DNA of 64,000 nt from Acinetobacter brisouisimilis (GCF_000368265.1 NZ_KB851219.1:2102484-2166483), one strand, 5' to 3'. Shown: positions 1 to 11,368, counted from the stretch's first letter. A program made the numbers and translations. Notes: generated by a model not told the origin, from the letters alone.

Positions 1-126
1 CCTTGTTTTAGCATACTATAAGTAAAAATATATACGCGGCTTTCTATAATTCTAAAATCATGCTGAAATAAAAATACTCTATATTTTTCTTAAATATAAA
101 ACCACGTATTCCTTAGGAAATCGCAT

Positions 127-990
127 ATGAATCTCGCTGCTTTTGAAGCTTTTATTAAAGTCATGGAAACAGGCTCGATTTCCTTGGCAGCCGATCAACT
201 GTTTATTACCCAACCTGCTGTGACCAAACGTATTCACTGTTTAGAAGAGTATTTTGGGGTGACACTATTTGAATCGGCAGGTCGTGGCATTCAGCCAACG
301 CACACTGCGTATGCACTGTTGCCCAAAGTCAAAACCTGGCTGAATGAGCTCGGGGAAATGCACCATACCCTCAGCCATCAGCAAAGCAAAGTACAAGGGC
401 GACTCAAAATAGGCACTAGCCATCATATTGGACTACACCATTTACCCCATCACTTAAAGCACTATGTACAGCAATACCCAGATGTCACTCTGGATGTGTA
501 TTTTGTCGACTCGGAACAGGCACATGAGCAGGTACTCGCAGGCGATTTGGAGCTGGCTTTTTTAACCTTACCACCACAACTGGATGAACGCTTGCATTAC
601 CAACCCATCTGGAATGATCCTTTGGTATTTGTGGCGGCGCCCTTTCATCCATTGGCGCATAAGCAGCAGCTCACACTCGAAGATTTAATGCGCTATCCAA
701 GCCTGCTGCCTGCGGCAAAAACCTATACCAGTCAAATTACTCTTGCTGCATTTGAGAAACAAGGGCTTAAACCCAAAGTCAGCATGAGTAACAATCCATT
801 AGAATCTATCCGCATGCTGGTTTCGATTGGGCTAGGCTGGTCAGTATTGCCACTAACCTTGGTCAATCAGGATTTACAACGACTCTCTTTGGAAATTGAC
901 ATGCAGCGCCAATTGGGTCTAGTCTGGCATCCAGCACGCACGCAGTCACGCGCCATGCAGGCACTGATTGAAATGATGCAAAAACCATAA
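127..990 (+). CDS. LysR-family transcriptional regulator
   Basis: A 287-residue LysR-type DNA-binding regulator. The N-terminal winged helix-turn-helix covers about residues 1-60 (AFIKVMETGSISLAADQLFI, then QPAVTKRI) and is followed by a periplasmic-binding-protein-like effector domain from about residue 90. Full length for the family (about 290-310). The ATG sits a few bases after an AGGAAA-like ribosome site. LysR proteins usually control a divergently transcribed neighbour, but that gene would lie left of the window, so the target is unknown. The effector domain resembles CysB/CbbR-type regulators only generally, and the inducer cannot be named. Confidence 0.9.
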   Translation: MNLAAFEAFIKVMETGSISLAADQLFITQPAVTKRIHCLEEYFGVTLFESAGRGIQPTHTAYALLPKVKTWLNELGEMHHTLSHQQSKVQGRLKIGTSHHIGLHHLPHHLKHYVQQYPDVTLDVYFVDSEQAHEQVLAGDLELAFLTLPPQLDERLHYQPIWNDPLVFVAAPFHPLAHKQQLTLEDLMRYPSLLPAAKTYTSQITLAAFEKQGLKPKVSMSNNPLESIRMLVSIGLGWSVLPLTLVNQDLQRLSLEIDMQRQLGLVWHPARTQSRAMQALIEMMQKP

Positions 991-1028
991 TTTTTTCAAA
1001 TCACACCATGTATTTGGGTCATAAATTT

Positions 1029-1625
1029 ATGAAAAATTATCTTTTACTCAAAGCGCAAAAAATCATGAAAGTATGCCTTTTCAGCGTGGCGTGTGTTTTT
1101 CTACTTATTTTAATGTTGATAAAACCGATGCGAGTAGCATTGGCTCACGAGCTCCCATTTTTATCTTGTCAGGGAAATGTCTGTGTTGATGACCCGCAGC
1201 AGCAAGACAAAGCTCAAAAACTATATAATCAGGCAATACAAGAAACACAACGTCAGGTGGGTAACTTTCATTCTCGCCCGACCATGGTGTTTTGTTCTAT
1301 AGGAAAGTGTGCAGAAACTTTTGGAATGGAAAAGGCTGCCGCCAAAGCTGTCGGGAACTTAGGCACCGTCATTGCTCCACGAGGTTGGCAAGAATTTTAT
1401 ATTGTCCACGAACTGATTCACGACAGACAAGCCGAAGAATGGGGTAACCTTGCGATGCTGACCAAGCCCAAATGGTTAATCGAAGGGATGGCCTATACGC
1501 TAAGCAACGATCCACGCCCGAAACTTTCTCCACCTTTTGAACAATGGCGTATTGAATTTAAAAGCTGGTATCGATATCACCATCAAGATTTATGGCAAGC
1601 CAGTAAGCGCATTAAATCAGACTAA
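1029..1625 (+). CDS. Membrane-anchored gluzincin-like putative metallopeptidase
   Basis: About 198 residues if the ATG at 1029 is used; starts at 1008 or 1065 are possible because no ribosome site is strong. An N-terminal hydrophobic segment (about residues 15-37) looks like an uncleaved anchor that puts the rest in the periplasm. The body holds HELIH (about residues 127-131) and, about 20 residues later, WLIEGMAY, which matches the HExxH...ExxA layout of gluzincin (peptidase MA) zinc proteases. Two CxxxxC-type cysteine pairs (SCQGNVC, FCSIGKC) suggest disulfides. It follows the LysR gene by about 40 bases on the same strand. Family and substrate are not recognised; the zinc-protease reading rests on the motif. 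Confidence 0.75.
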   Translation: MKNYLLLKAQKIMKVCLFSVACVFLLILMLIKPMRVALAHELPFLSCQGNVCVDDPQQQDKAQKLYNQAIQETQRQVGNFHSRPTMVFCSIGKCAETFGMEKAAAKAVGNLGTVIAPRGWQEFYIVHELIHDRQAEEWGNLAMLTKPKWLIEGMAYTLSNDPRPKLSPPFEQWRIEFKSWYRYHHQDLWQASKRIKSD

Positions 1626-1691
1626 TATTGCTTAATCAGTCTGATTGTAGCTCATTCTCACTTGTTCCAACTCGATTGGATACTTTCTAAT

Positions 1692-2342
1692 TTAGATTGA
1701 CCAGTCCTGAATTTCCCAAGCCTGTTCTTTTGCAAGTTTTTCCAAACGGTCATCTGGATTAACTGCAATAGCATGGGTGGCATATTCAAGCAAGAAACGG
1801 TCATTGATTGAATCTGAGTATGCCCAAGACTCATCTACCTCACGACCATCTAACCACTGCGCTAAACGAACCAATTTACCTTGCTGATAACATGCTGTAC
1901 CTGCGACTTTGCCTGTGTATTGTCCGTCTTTAACTTCAGCATTGGTGGCTATAATTTCAGTGATGCCAAACTCATGAAAAATCGGAGCCGTAATAAAATC
2001 GCTGGTTGCCGTAATCCCGACAATCGCATGCCCTAAATCTTTATGCTTCTGAATCGCATCAAATCCTTTTTGACGCATTTGTGGGCGAATGACTTTTTGC
2101 ATAAACAACTGATGCAAATCAGTTAAATACTGATTTGAATGTTTGGTCAAAAACTGAAATACGAATTCATTGTATGCAATCGGGTCAAGCTGCCCTGCCT
2201 TGTAGTCATCATAAAACTTATCATTCATTTGGCGATGATGCACGGGATCAACCAAGCCTTCATTCACTAAAAACTCACCCCAAGAGTGGTCTGAGTCGGT
2301 ATTTAACAGGGTATGATCAAGATCAAATAAAGCCAATTTCAT
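1692..2342 (-). CDS. HAD-IB family phosphatase (SerB-like)
   Basis: A 216-residue haloacid dehalogenase-type phosphomonoesterase. Motif I is FDLDHTLLNTDSD at residues 6-18, giving the nucleophile Asp and acid/base Asp. A helical cap follows, then motif II around GITATSD and motif III/IV around AYSDSINDR. Length and motif spacing fit the HAD-IB (phosphoserine phosphatase-like) subfamily. It is divergent from rppH, and the same HAD-rppH-ptsP neighbourhood occurs in Pseudomonas aeruginosa. The substrate (phosphoserine, histidinol phosphate or another) cannot be decided from sequence. Confidence 0.88.
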   Translation of the reverse strand: MKLALFDLDHTLLNTDSDHSWGEFLVNEGLVDPVHHRQMNDKFYDDYKAGQLDPIAYNEFVFQFLTKHSNQYLTDLHQLFMQKVIRPQMRQKGFDAIQKHKDLGHAIVGITATSDFITAPIFHEFGITEIIATNAEVKDGQYTGKVAGTACYQQGKLVRLAQWLDGREVDESWAYSDSINDRFLLEYATHAIAVNPDDRLEKLAKEQAWEIQDWSI

Positions 2343-2527
2343 GGAAATTCTCGTTAAAACTGAAAATTAAAGCAAAAAAATGTAAATCAGTTGCCGCTAA
2401 TGCAAAGAAATTCGTTAAGATCATAGCAATTTTTAACAATATTCTGAGGTCTTTTTTTGTGTTGGATGCACAAATTTTGCCATCCCCGAAATAAAGACAA
2501 TAAGATCTAACAAATTTAGGTAGCCAA

Positions 2528-3001
2528 ATGATCGACTCTGAAGGTTTCCGACCCAATGTCGGGATCATTTTGGCAAACGAATATGGACAAGTGTTATGGG
2601 CAAAACGCATTGGGCACAATGCATGGCAGTTTCCGCAAGGTGGTATCCAGACTGGAGAATCTCCTGAACAAGCGTTATACCGTGAGCTAAGAGAAGAAGT
2701 TGGCTTATTGCCAGAACACGTCCAAATCATTGCGCAAACCAAAGGCTGGTTGCGTTACCGTTTGCCACATCGATACATTCGCGCGGGCACAGACCCTGTG
2801 TGTATCGGTCAAAAACAGAAATGGTTTTTATTAAAGCTGACTGCATCAGCCCACAATATTCAGTTGGATCTCGCCGACCCACCTGAGTTTGATGAATGGC
2901 AATGGGTCAGTTATTGGTATCCATTAGGACAAGTCATCAACTTTAAACGAGATGTTTACCGAAAAGCCATGACTGAATTATGTAGCCAGTTACCCCACTA
3001 A
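2528..3001 (+). CDS. rppH: RNA 5'-pyrophosphohydrolase RppH
   Basis: A 157-residue Nudix hydrolase that removes pyrophosphate from 5'-triphosphorylated mRNA and so opens it to RNase E-dependent decay. The protein opens with [15 protein letters not shown], typical of RppH, and carries a complete Nudix box at about residues 38-60 ([21 protein letters not shown]). The ATG follows AGGTAGCCAA. It lies 107 bases upstream of ptsP, an order conserved in many gamma-proteobacteria. A weak AT-rich inverted repeat overlaps the stop codon (about 2998-3028) and could give partial termination. Confidence 0.96.
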   Translation: MIDSEGFRPNVGIILANEYGQVLWAKRIGHNAWQFPQGGIQTGESPEQALYRELREEVGLLPEHVQIIAQTKGWLRYRLPHRYIRAGTDPVCIGQKQKWFLLKLTASAHNIQLDLADPPEFDEWQWVSYWYPLGQVINFKRDVYRKAMTELCSQLPH

Positions 3002-3108
3002 AAAATAATTGAAAAAAGAATTTTTTAGTGAATGCTTTTCTCGTGGGTGGCTGCTATAAATAAATTAATAATTACTGATTATATAAATTGTTTTGGGAGT
3101 ATGTAGTT

Positions 3109-5403
3109 ATGTCGAACATGCAATTAGACACGCTCCGACGCATTGTCCAAGAGGTCAATGCAGCCGTGAGTTTGCATGAGTCATTAGACATTATGGTCAA
3201 TCAGATTTCTGTGGCTATGGATGTCGATGTGTGTTCGATTTATTTACTTGATGAACGTAACCAACGCTATGTCCTTATGGCAACTAAAGGCTTAAATCCC
3301 GAATCTGTTGGCAGTGTATCATTACAGGTCGGCGAAGGTCTGGTCGGTCTGGTTGGACAACGCGAAGAGATCGTGAACCTTGACAATGCGGCACAGCATG
3401 AGCGTTACGCGTATTTCCCCGAAACAGGCGAAGAAATTTATAATTCGTTTTTAGGTGTTCCTGTCATGTATCGCCGCAAGGTGATGGGTGTACTGGTGGT
3501 ACAAAATGTAGAATCACAAGATTTTAGTGAAGCTGCTGAGTCTTTCTTGGTCACCCTATGCGCGCAGCTTTCAGGCGTAATTGCCCATGCACATGCGGTC
3601 GGGAACATTGACGTTTTTCGTAAGCCGAGTAATATTTCCAATTACAAAACCTTTCAAGGCGTCGCAGGTGCAGGTGGTGTGGCTTTAGGTCGTGCCATTA
3701 TTTTGTATCCTGCGGCAGATTTATCCTCTGTGCCTGAGCGTGAAGCTGAGAACATTCCCGATGAACTCAAACTCCTTGATCATGCCGTTGCCAATGTTCG
3801 CAGTGAAATTCAGTCACTTGATGAAAAAATGCAAGATTCACTCATGTCGGAAGAACGTGCGCTGTTTAGTGTGTTCTTACGCATGCTGGATGAAAATGCC
3901 TTACCTGCCGAAATTAAAGAACTGATTCGCGATGGAAACTGGGCACAAGGCGCGGTCAAAAAAGTCATCGACAAACATATTGCCTTGTTTGCGCAAATGG
4001 AAGATGACTATTTGCGTGAACGGGTGTCCGACCTTAAAGACTTAGGGCGACGTATTTTAGCCTCATTGCAAGAAGCCGATGCTGGTCATCGCGAACTCAG
4101 CTCAGACAGTATTTTAATTGGTGATGAAATCAGTACCGCAGCACTGGTTGAACTACCAATGGATAAAATCGCTGCAATTGTGACAAGTGAAGGTGCTGCA
4201 AATTCACATATGGTCATTGTCGCGCGTGCTTTAGGTATTCCAACTGTTGTCGGTGTCACAGAATTACCGATCAATACCATTGATGATGTCGAGATGATTG
4301 TTGACGCTTATCAGGGACGGGTTTTTGTCAATCCACCACGTCGCCTGCGTCAGCGTTACAAAGAAATTCAAAAAGAAGAAGAGCAGATCGCCAAAGATCT
4401 GAAACAGTACGAGACCAAGGAGACCATTACTCCTGATGGTGTTCCTGTTCTGTTATTTGTCAACACAGGTCTGATGATTGATGTGGTTCGTGGCGTACAG
4501 CGTGGTGCTAAAGGTGTCGGACTGTATCGCTCTGAAATTCCATTTATGCTACGTGATCGCTTTCCTGGTGAAGAAGAGCAACGGGCCATTTATCGGCAGC
4601 AACTCAGCCACTTTGCCAATAAACCTGTCATCATGCGTACCCTCGACATTGGCGCAGATAAAGACCTGCCTTACTTCAGCATAGATGAAGAAAACTCGGC
4701 ACTGGGTTGGCGCGGGCTGCGTTTTACCCTTGACCATCCTGAAATTTTCTCGGCGCAAATTCGTGCCATGCTCAAAGCCAGTATCGGCTTAAATAACCTG
4801 CATATTTTACTGCCAATGGTCACCAGTGTCAGTGAAGTTGAAGAAGTGTTGTACTTACTCGAGCGCGACTGGGTCGCAGTTCAGGAAGAAGAGCAGGTCA
4901 AAATTAACAAGCCCAAAATTGGGATTATGGTAGAAGTACCAAGTGTCCTCTTGCAAATTGATGAGTTTGCACCACTGGTGGATTTCTTCTCAGTCGGTTC
5001 AAATGATTTGATTCAGTATTTACTCGCTGTTGACCGCAACAACCCGCATGTCTCAAGTGTATATTCACATTTTCACCCTGCAATTTTACGAGCACTATGT
5101 CGTTTGGTTAAAGAGTGTCACAAGTACGAAAAACCGATCAGTATTTGTGGGGAAATGGCGGGAGACCCTTTATCAGCGATTTTGCTGATGGCGATGGGCT
5201 TCAATACCTTGTCGATGAGCTCAAGTAATATTTTGCGGGTACGTAAAGCGATTTGTCATGTGCCGATGAGTGATGCACAGGAATTATTAGATCATGTTTT
5301 ACAACTGAATAATCCGTTACTGATCAAGAGCTGGCTCGAATATTATTTTAGAAATCATGGTCTAGCAGATATGGTTAAAACTAACCGTTTGGTCAATGTC
5401 TAA
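3109..5403 (+). CDS. ptsP: Phosphoenolpyruvate-protein phosphotransferase PtsP (EI-Ntr)
   Basis: A 764-residue enzyme I of the nitrogen phosphotransferase system. It autophosphorylates with PEP and passes phosphate to NPr. Domains: N-terminal GAF sensor (about residues 15-160), PEP-utiliser N-terminal domain, the swivelling domain with phospho-His at about residue 367 in GAANSHMVIVARALGIP, and the C-terminal TIM barrel with DLIQYLLAVDRNN and catalytic Cys near residue 680 in CGEMAGD. The ATG at 3109 is preferred over the TTG at 3088 because GGGAG lies about 9 bases upstream and the protein then starts MSNMQLDTLRRIV like its relatives. Transcription probably ends at the hairpin at 5435-5472. 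Confidence 0.96.
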   Translation: MSNMQLDTLRRIVQEVNAAVSLHESLDIMVNQISVAMDVDVCSIYLLDERNQRYVLMATKGLNPESVGSVSLQVGEGLVGLVGQREEIVNLDNAAQHERYAYFPETGEEIYNSFLGVPVMYRRKVMGVLVVQNVESQDFSEAAESFLVTLCAQLSGVIAHAHAVGNIDVFRKPSNISNYKTFQGVAGAGGVALGRAIILYPAADLSSVPEREAENIPDELKLLDHAVANVRSEIQSLDEKMQDSLMSEERALFSVFLRMLDENALPAEIKELIRDGNWAQGAVKKVIDKHIALFAQMEDDYLRERVSDLKDLGRRILASLQEADAGHRELSSDSILIGDEISTAALVELPMDKIAAIVTSEGAANSHMVIVARALGIPTVVGVTELPINTIDDVEMIVDAYQGRVFVNPPRRLRQRYKEIQKEEEQIAKDLKQYETKETITPDGVPVLLFVNTGLMIDVVRGVQRGAKGVGLYRSEIPFMLRDRFPGEEEQRAIYRQQLSHFANKPVIMRTLDIGADKDLPYFSIDEENSALGWRGLRFTLDHPEIFSAQIRAMLKASIGLNNLHILLPMVTSVSEVEEVLYLLERDWVAVQEEEQVKINKPKIGIMVEVPSVLLQIDEFAPLVDFFSVGSNDLIQYLLAVDRNNPHVSSVYSHFHPAILRALCRLVKECHKYEKPISICGEMAGDPLSAILLMAMGFNTLSMSSSNILRVRKAICHVPMSDAQELLDHVLQLNNPLLIKSWLEYYFRNHGLADMVKTNRLVNV

Positions 5404-5406
5404 TTT

Positions 5407-5601
5407 TTAGCAAAACTGCATGTCAAACAGGCATAAAAAAGGGCGATAATCTTCAGAATATCGCCCTTTTTTGTGTTTGCTATAGCCTCGTTTCGCATTT
5501 TTCTTTCGATCGACAAACACTTGACTCTGATTGAACTCATGCATGTGTTTTGCCACCAGATTATTAATCACAACTTCTGGCAGTTGCTTGCGTTTTGCCA
5601 T
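5407..5601 (-). CDS. arfA: ArfA-like alternative ribosome-rescue factor with internal terminator
   Basis: A 64-codon frame with a good ribosome site (AGAGGT, 7 bases before ATG). The basic middle part, VFVDRKKNAKRGYSKHKKGR (about residues 28-47), aligns without gaps to the ArfA core of E. coli (RVEKNKKGKGSYMRKGKH). A perfect Rho-independent terminator (5435-5472) lies inside the frame, with its stem over codons 46-54 and its U-run at codons 54-56. Most transcripts would therefore lack a stop codon and encode about 55 residues, the size of active E. coli ArfA. Known arfA genes are made from such non-stop mRNAs, so tmRNA normally destroys the product. Identification rests on the short motif plus this architecture; a chance frame over the ptsP terminator is the alternative. 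Confidence 0.62.
   Translation of the reverse strand: MAKRKQLPEVVINNLVAKHMHEFNQSQVFVDRKKNAKRGYSKHKKGRYSEDYRPFLCLFDMQFC
5435..5472. terminator. Bidirectional terminator: end of ptsP and inside the arfA-like frame
   Basis: Stem GGGCGATA (5441-5448) pairs with TATCGCCC (5459-5466), flanked by six A and six T, so it can act on both strands. On the plus strand it ends ptsP. On the minus strand it interrupts the arfA-like coding sequence before its stop codon. Confidence 0.9.
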
Positions 5602-5724
5602 TCAATTTACCTCTATGACTCTACTTTTTTCGCGCTTTTCGGGCTAAATTTAACACAAATTTCCCGTAGCATTGTAAATAATTACTTCCCTACAATGTGC
5701 CTGAAAAAACTTCAGATGATCCAT

Positions 5725-5756
5725 AAAAAATGCCAGTGACGATCACTGGCATTTTT
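5725..5756. terminator. Rho-independent terminator downstream of katG
   Basis: Nine-base-pair stem TGCCAGTGA (5731-5739) and TCACTGGCA (5743-5751) with a 3-base loop and A/T tracts on both sides. Read on the minus strand it ends katG and separates it from the arfA-like gene. Confidence 0.9.
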
Positions 5757-5775
5757 CACAAAAAACAATTCAGGC

Positions 5776-8299
<2,524 letters not shown>

Positions 8300-8746
8300 A
8301 TGCAATATGACGTCGAGAAAATCATCCAACAACATGACATCATTCTATTCGATGCCATCTGCGTACTTTGTAATGGCTGGGCAAAATTCCTGATTCGTTA
8401 TGACCGTCAATCTAAATTTAAATTAGCCTCGGTGCAGTCACCATTAGGTCAGGCGATATTAAAATATTATGGCATGTCGACCGAAGATTATTCGACTATG
8501 CTTGTGGTCTGCGATGGGCAACGCTATGTTGAGTCCTCAGCATTTCTTAAAGTTATGCAACAACTAGGGCTTCCTTTTTATCTGACTAATATCGGTTATC
8601 TTATCCCAAGATTTATCAGAGATTTTTTATATCGACGTGTCGCACTAAACCGTTACCACTTATTTGGCACAACCTCATCATCCTGTTTATTGCCAAGTCA
8701 AGAAAATCGTTCGCACTTTTTGGAACATGCTGTTCATGATGCTTAA
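8300..8746 (+). CDS. DCC-family thiol-disulfide oxidoreductase-like protein (DUF393)
   Basis: A 148-residue protein of the DCC/DUF393 family, named for the DxxCxxC motif, seen here as FDAICVLCNGW near residue 20. Family members have a thioredoxin-like fold, and a redox role is usually assumed. The ATG follows AGGTAGAAAA. The 3' end overlaps the following DoxX-like gene, so the two are probably translated together. DCC proteins often pair with DoxX-like membrane proteins, which supports a membrane redox function. The exact partner is not known. Confidence 0.85.
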   Translation: MQYDVEKIIQQHDIILFDAICVLCNGWAKFLIRYDRQSKFKLASVQSPLGQAILKYYGMSTEDYSTMLVVCDGQRYVESSAFLKVMQQLGLPFYLTNIGYLIPRFIRDFLYRRVALNRYHLFGTTSSSCLLPSQENRSHFLEHAVHDA

Positions 8747-9182
8747 ATTTGTTGCTCAGCACCCCAAGCAGTTTATTCAGCTGATACTGGCATTTCTTTG
8801 GGTCTATCAGGGCTTATTACCAAAACTATTGTTCCCTTCAGCATTTGATATTCAGGTTTGGCAATTTTTAGGTCTAGAAGCTCATCCTGCCACCTTATTT
8901 ACTCGTCTTTCAGGCTGTGGAGAAATTCTGTTTGGTTGCGCTTTTTTATTTTGGCAGCGCAACCATTATCTACATTATCTGAGTATTTTTGGCTTACTGG
9001 GCTTGTTGATCTTAAGTGCTATTATTAACCCTGATCAACTGATTGCTGGCTTTAATCCTGTGATCATGAACAGTGCGATGGCTGCTTTATCTTTACTAGC
9101 ACTACAAACTTACAACCCTGAATCTACTAAACCGTTAAACGCTTCCCTTCACGAATACAATAAAATGGATTCATCAGTTTAG
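8727..9182 (+). CDS. DoxX-like membrane protein
   Basis: About 151 residues from the ATG at 8727, inside the end of the DCC gene; 8736 and 8739 are alternative starts. Four hydrophobic segments are visible (LILAFLWVYQGLLPKLLFP, GEILFGCAFLFW, a segment around YLSIFGLLGLLILSA, and one near MNSAMAALSLLAL), matching the DoxX_3 family of four-helix proteins. The 20-base overlap with the DCC gene implies translational coupling. Its 3' end overlaps the convergent metallo-hydrolase gene by 56 bases. Function beyond a likely quinone or redox link is unknown. Confidence 0.8.
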   Translation: MLFMMLKFVAQHPKQFIQLILAFLWVYQGLLPKLLFPSAFDIQVWQFLGLEAHPATLFTRLSGCGEILFGCAFLFWQRNHYLHYLSIFGLLGLLILSAIINPDQLIAGFNPVIMNSAMAALSLLALQTYNPESTKPLNASLHEYNKMDSSV

Positions 9183-10173
9183 ATGAATGTTTAATGGTAT
9201 GCTCAAGGGCGGCTTCAGGCTCATCACGCTGTTCATCGGTGAGCTGAAAAGTTCGATAATGAATGGCTAAAGAGCGCTGTGCTTGCAAATCCGTATGTGC
9301 CTTTAACGCGTCTTGTGGATTCATATGCATATAATGCAAAACATGTTGCGGGGCATATGCACCTATTGGCAAGAGTGCAATACGTGGTGCGCCAAAACGA
9401 GCATGGATCTGTTTAAAATGTCCTGAGTAGCCTGTATCTCCTGCAAAAAAACAATACTGTTTACGCAACTTTAAACAAAATCCCCCCCACAAAGCACGAT
9501 TCTGATCACGCAAACCTCGCCCTGAGCCATGCTGAGCGGGCGTGTAAACAATCTCGAAATCATCCAGTTGCACCGACTGCCACCAGTCAAGTTCAATCAC
9601 ATGAAAAGATTTTGGCAAATACCAAGCATTGCCCAGTCCAGTATAAATCGGCATATTAAAACGTTTATGCAGCCAATTTAGCGTGGCTAAATCCATATGG
9701 TCATAATGATTATGACTCAACAATACTGCATGAATATGCGGTAATTGCTCCAAAGCAATCCCAGCAGGGCAAACCCGACGTGGCCCAGAACCTTGTTTAG
9801 GGCTAGCAAACTCAGCCCAAACGGGATCTGTCAGGAAATTATACGGGCCTATTTGAATCAGCACCGTCGCATGCCCAACAAACCAGACTTTCCACTGGTT
9901 CATATCTGCATTAGGTTGGTTATGTGGCAACTCACGAGTAGCCGAGCTGAATTGTTGAAATTCATGATCACGGTTAACACTCCAAGTTAATGCACGGCGC
10001 GTTGCTAGCCATTTGAATAGACTAAACTTAATCCCTTGTGGTTGTGGTGCTTGATTATGAAATTGTCCTGCATGAAACTGTGGCGACTCAAAATCCAGCT
10101 TCGGCTGCAAGAAAGTATGCTGCCAACAATTTTGAGTTGGCAATTCATAGTGCAATGCTGTCGTTCTATCCAT
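9127..10173 (-). CDS. MBL-fold metallo-hydrolase (UlaG / NAPE-PLD-like)
   Basis: A 348-residue metallo-beta-lactamase-fold hydrolase. Zinc-binding residues are seen in LLSHNHYDHMD (HxHxDH, about residue 135), FFAGDTGYSGHF (Asp) and LAIHYRTF (late His). An N-terminal extension of about 90 residues precedes the core, and the layout resembles the phospholipase D-like NAPE-PLD group rather than true beta-lactamases. It is convergent with the DoxX-like gene (56-base overlap of coding ends) and divergent from the LysR gene at 10413. The substrate is unknown; an N-acyl phospholipid or other phosphodiester is possible. Confidence 0.88.
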   Translation of the reverse strand: MDRTTALHYELPTQNCWQHTFLQPKLDFESPQFHAGQFHNQAPQPQGIKFSLFKWLATRRALTWSVNRDHEFQQFSSATRELPHNQPNADMNQWKVWFVGHATVLIQIGPYNFLTDPVWAEFASPKQGSGPRRVCPAGIALEQLPHIHAVLLSHNHYDHMDLATLNWLHKRFNMPIYTGLGNAWYLPKSFHVIELDWWQSVQLDDFEIVYTPAQHGSGRGLRDQNRALWGGFCLKLRKQYCFFAGDTGYSGHFKQIHARFGAPRIALLPIGAYAPQHVLHYMHMNPQDALKAHTDLQAQRSLAIHYRTFQLTDEQRDEPEAALEHTIKHSSKLMNPFYCIREGKRLTV

Positions 10174-10412
10174 AGGGCTTATAATATAAAAAATGAATCT
10201 GTCTGCTGTGCCACATTGTCAATATATCCTCTACCCGATACAGAGGAAACAGGTTTGAGAGAATTGTTGAAAATTTATTCTGCCCTAGATCATATACAGG
10301 GTTTAAATCAATTTTTCTTTTTATTTTTGTATTGTTTTCTACACTTCAAACGCAGCACTTTCGATTATACTGCTAGGCCATAGACAAAAGTGCTTGAGAA
10401 TTGGATTGGTTA

Positions 10413-11309
10413 ATGGAACTACGCCATCTTCGATATTTTATTACCGTTGCAGAAGAACTTAATTTTAGTAAAGCAGCATTGAAACTGTACACTGCCCAAC
10501 CCTCATTAAGCCAGCAAATCAAAGACTTAGAAGACGAAATTGGTGTCAAACTTCTCAATCGTACCAAACGTAAAGTCGAACTCACCGAGGAAGGTGCTAT
10601 CTTTCTGGAACAAGCGCGCTTAACCATTGCTCAGGCAGAAAAAGCCGTTCGGCTGGCACGTGAAGCACATTTATCCAAACAGCAGATTTTAAAAATTGGT
10701 TTCATTACCACGGCTGAAGTTCGAGTTTTTCCTAAAATCTTGCCCAATTTACGTATGCTCTACCCAAATATTAAAGTCGATTTACAGATTCTCAACGGGA
10801 ATGACCAGTATCGGGCTTTAAAAAAAGGCGATCTGGATATCGTATTCTCTCGTCAGTCTTTTGATGATCCCGAGATTGCAAACTTTGTCGTTTTACAAGA
10901 TACGCTGGCGCTATTTTTAGCAAAACAGCATCCACTTGCAGCGCTGGAAACCATTCCACTACAGGCGCTCAATGATGTGAACTTGATTATGTCCAAAGCC
11001 AGTGCTTACGGCATCATGAATCAGGCCATTCTAGCATTTTTCAAACAGCACAATATTCAACCGCATATTGAAGAAAAAACTGAAAATATGGTGGAAAATA
11101 TTGCCGAAATTGAACAGGGAATGAGTTGTTCAATCTTGCCACAATATCTTGACCCATTTATCAAACTCGATCACGTTGCAGTCCGTCAACTCGAATGTGA
11201 TTTACCAACACTTGACCTGTATGTTAGTCACCGCAAACATAATAACAATGCGGCTGTTGAAAAGTTCCTCTCGGTTCTTGCCCAGCAATTTGACTTAGCA
11301 ATGAATTAA
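10413..11309 (+). CDS. LysR-family regulator, CatM/BenM/HcaR-like
   Basis: A 298-residue LysR regulator. Its start, MELRHLRYFITVAEELNFSK, is the classic N-terminus of the CatM/BenM/HcaR branch that controls aromatic-compound catabolism in Acinetobacter. The HTH spans about residues 18-40 (AALKLYTAQPSLSQQIKDLE) and the effector domain begins near residue 90. The ATG at 10413 has a GGAT-type ribosome site and is favoured over the one at 10401. It is divergent from the metallo-hydrolase gene. No aromatic catabolic genes are nearby, so the regulated pathway is not evident. Confidence 0.9.
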   Translation: MELRHLRYFITVAEELNFSKAALKLYTAQPSLSQQIKDLEDEIGVKLLNRTKRKVELTEEGAIFLEQARLTIAQAEKAVRLAREAHLSKQQILKIGFITTAEVRVFPKILPNLRMLYPNIKVDLQILNGNDQYRALKKGDLDIVFSRQSFDDPEIANFVVLQDTLALFLAKQHPLAALETIPLQALNDVNLIMSKASAYGIMNQAILAFFKQHNIQPHIEEKTENMVENIAEIEQGMSCSILPQYLDPFIKLDHVAVRQLECDLPTLDLYVSHRKHNNNAAVEKFLSVLAQQFDLAMN

Positions 11310-11311
11310 AA

Positions 11312-11343
11312 AAAATGGGCTAAAATCAAATTTAGCCCATTTT
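11312..11343. terminator. Bidirectional terminator between LysR and GST genes
   Basis: A perfect 13-base-pair stem (AAAATGGGCTAAA at 11312-11324 with TTTAGCCCATTTT at 11331-11343) and a 6-base loop sit between convergent genes. It can end both transcripts. Confidence 0.92.
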
Positions 11344-11368
11344 GCCCCTTCTCTTTAAACTTGTGTCT

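Noticed and set aside
9127..10173. Beta-lactamase resistance gene
   Set aside because: The metallo-hydrolase has the NAPE-PLD/UlaG layout, not that of class B beta-lactamases, and no signal peptide is seen.
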